Shown here piece by piece: positions 23,968 through 24,022 of a stretch of 24,022 bases of DNA. The stretch lies in the NCBI GenBank assembly GCA_008931825.1, contig QXVZ01025667.1, positions 1-24,022 of the forward strand, in the 5' to 3' direction. This DNA comes from Phallusia fumigata. Lineage: Eukaryota; Chordata; Ascidiacea; Phlebobranchia; Ascidiidae. The number at the start of each line of letters is the position of its first letter. The first letter of the stretch is position 1. The notes under the pieces are model-generated. The model was not told the DNA's origin. It saw only the letters and a program-made list of their open reading frames with translations, and searched no databases. The translations under genes and the position numbers were made by a program.

Positions 23968-24022
23968 GTAACGACCAAGTTCTGTCATTGTTTTCATATC
24001 AGCTTAAAAATATTTAGGGGGG
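23863..24022. repeat. 160-bp terminal segment with exact inverted copy at 3677-3836
   Basis: This is the right-hand partner of the inverted repeat. The window ends inside the intron, at the base corresponding to 3677. Beyond that the sequence would continue as the reverse complement of 3676 downwards. Confidence 0.97.

Noticed and set aside
1-24022. Two separate, convergent or divergent dynein genes
   Set aside because: The strands carry complementary, non-overlapping parts of one protein, apart from a single exon that is base-identical in both.
1-24022. CRISPR arrays, bacterial operons, rRNA, integrated virus or complete transposase/reverse transcriptase genes
   Set aside because: No spaced direct repeats, no Shine-Dalgarno-led open frames, no rRNA signatures and no enzyme motifs of such elements were seen on either strand.

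Overview
The window is intron-rich animal genomic DNA carrying most of one very large gene, an inner-arm axonemal (ciliary/flagellar) dynein heavy chain of the DNAH3/DNAH7/DNAH12 subfamily; from remembered family sequences DNAH12 fits best. Exons are short (about 80-250 nt), introns are AT-rich and mostly 70-650 nt, and splice sites are GT-AG with one GC-AG exception. Small hAT-like MITEs, tRNA-derived SINE remnants and allelic differences are also present. Together these suggest a marine invertebrate; a tunicate such as Ciona is my best guess, not a proof.

Layout: (1) Bases 1-3836 hold eight exons on the minus strand, running from AAA5/AAA6 to the AAA6 ISLGQGQGP region and off the left edge. 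(2) Bases 3837-4217 include a single N at 3842 and no recognisable coding. (3) Bases 4218-23967 hold 33 exons on the plus strand: linker, AAA1 (Walker A GPAGTGKT), AAA2 (GDPFAGKT), a hole where the first half of AAA3 should be, the rest of AAA3, AAA4 (GVGGSGRQS), the stalk with microtubule-binding tip, and AAA5. Reading frames and intron phases agree across every junction except at the AAA3 hole.

The key structural result is that the two blocks are one gene. The last 160 bases (23863-24022) recur exactly, reverse-complemented, at 3677-3836, and the minus-strand exons continue the protein in phase from the last plus-strand exon. The simplest true order is 3843-24022 followed by the reverse complement of 3676-1, so the piece left of the N at 3842 is placed at the wrong end and flipped. 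All four N bases mark assembly joins: 3842 (misplaced inverted segment), 6622 (two allelic copies of the same locus side by side), 12881 (missing AAA3 exons) and 22934 (an exact 216-base duplicated overlap).

About 6.7 kb of unique coding sequence (roughly 2,230 codons) is present, out of a family norm near 4,000. The N-terminal tail, part of AAA3 and the C-terminal region are absent. The most interesting non-coding signal is an intronic repeat family whose best copy (8440-8552) has long terminal inverted repeats around a hammerhead-ribozyme-like core. Other notable items are a hAT MITE with perfect 8-bp target duplications 10 nt from a splice donor, a stop-free 72-nt intron of 3n length, and an in-frame duplicated 3' splice site before the exon at 13884.
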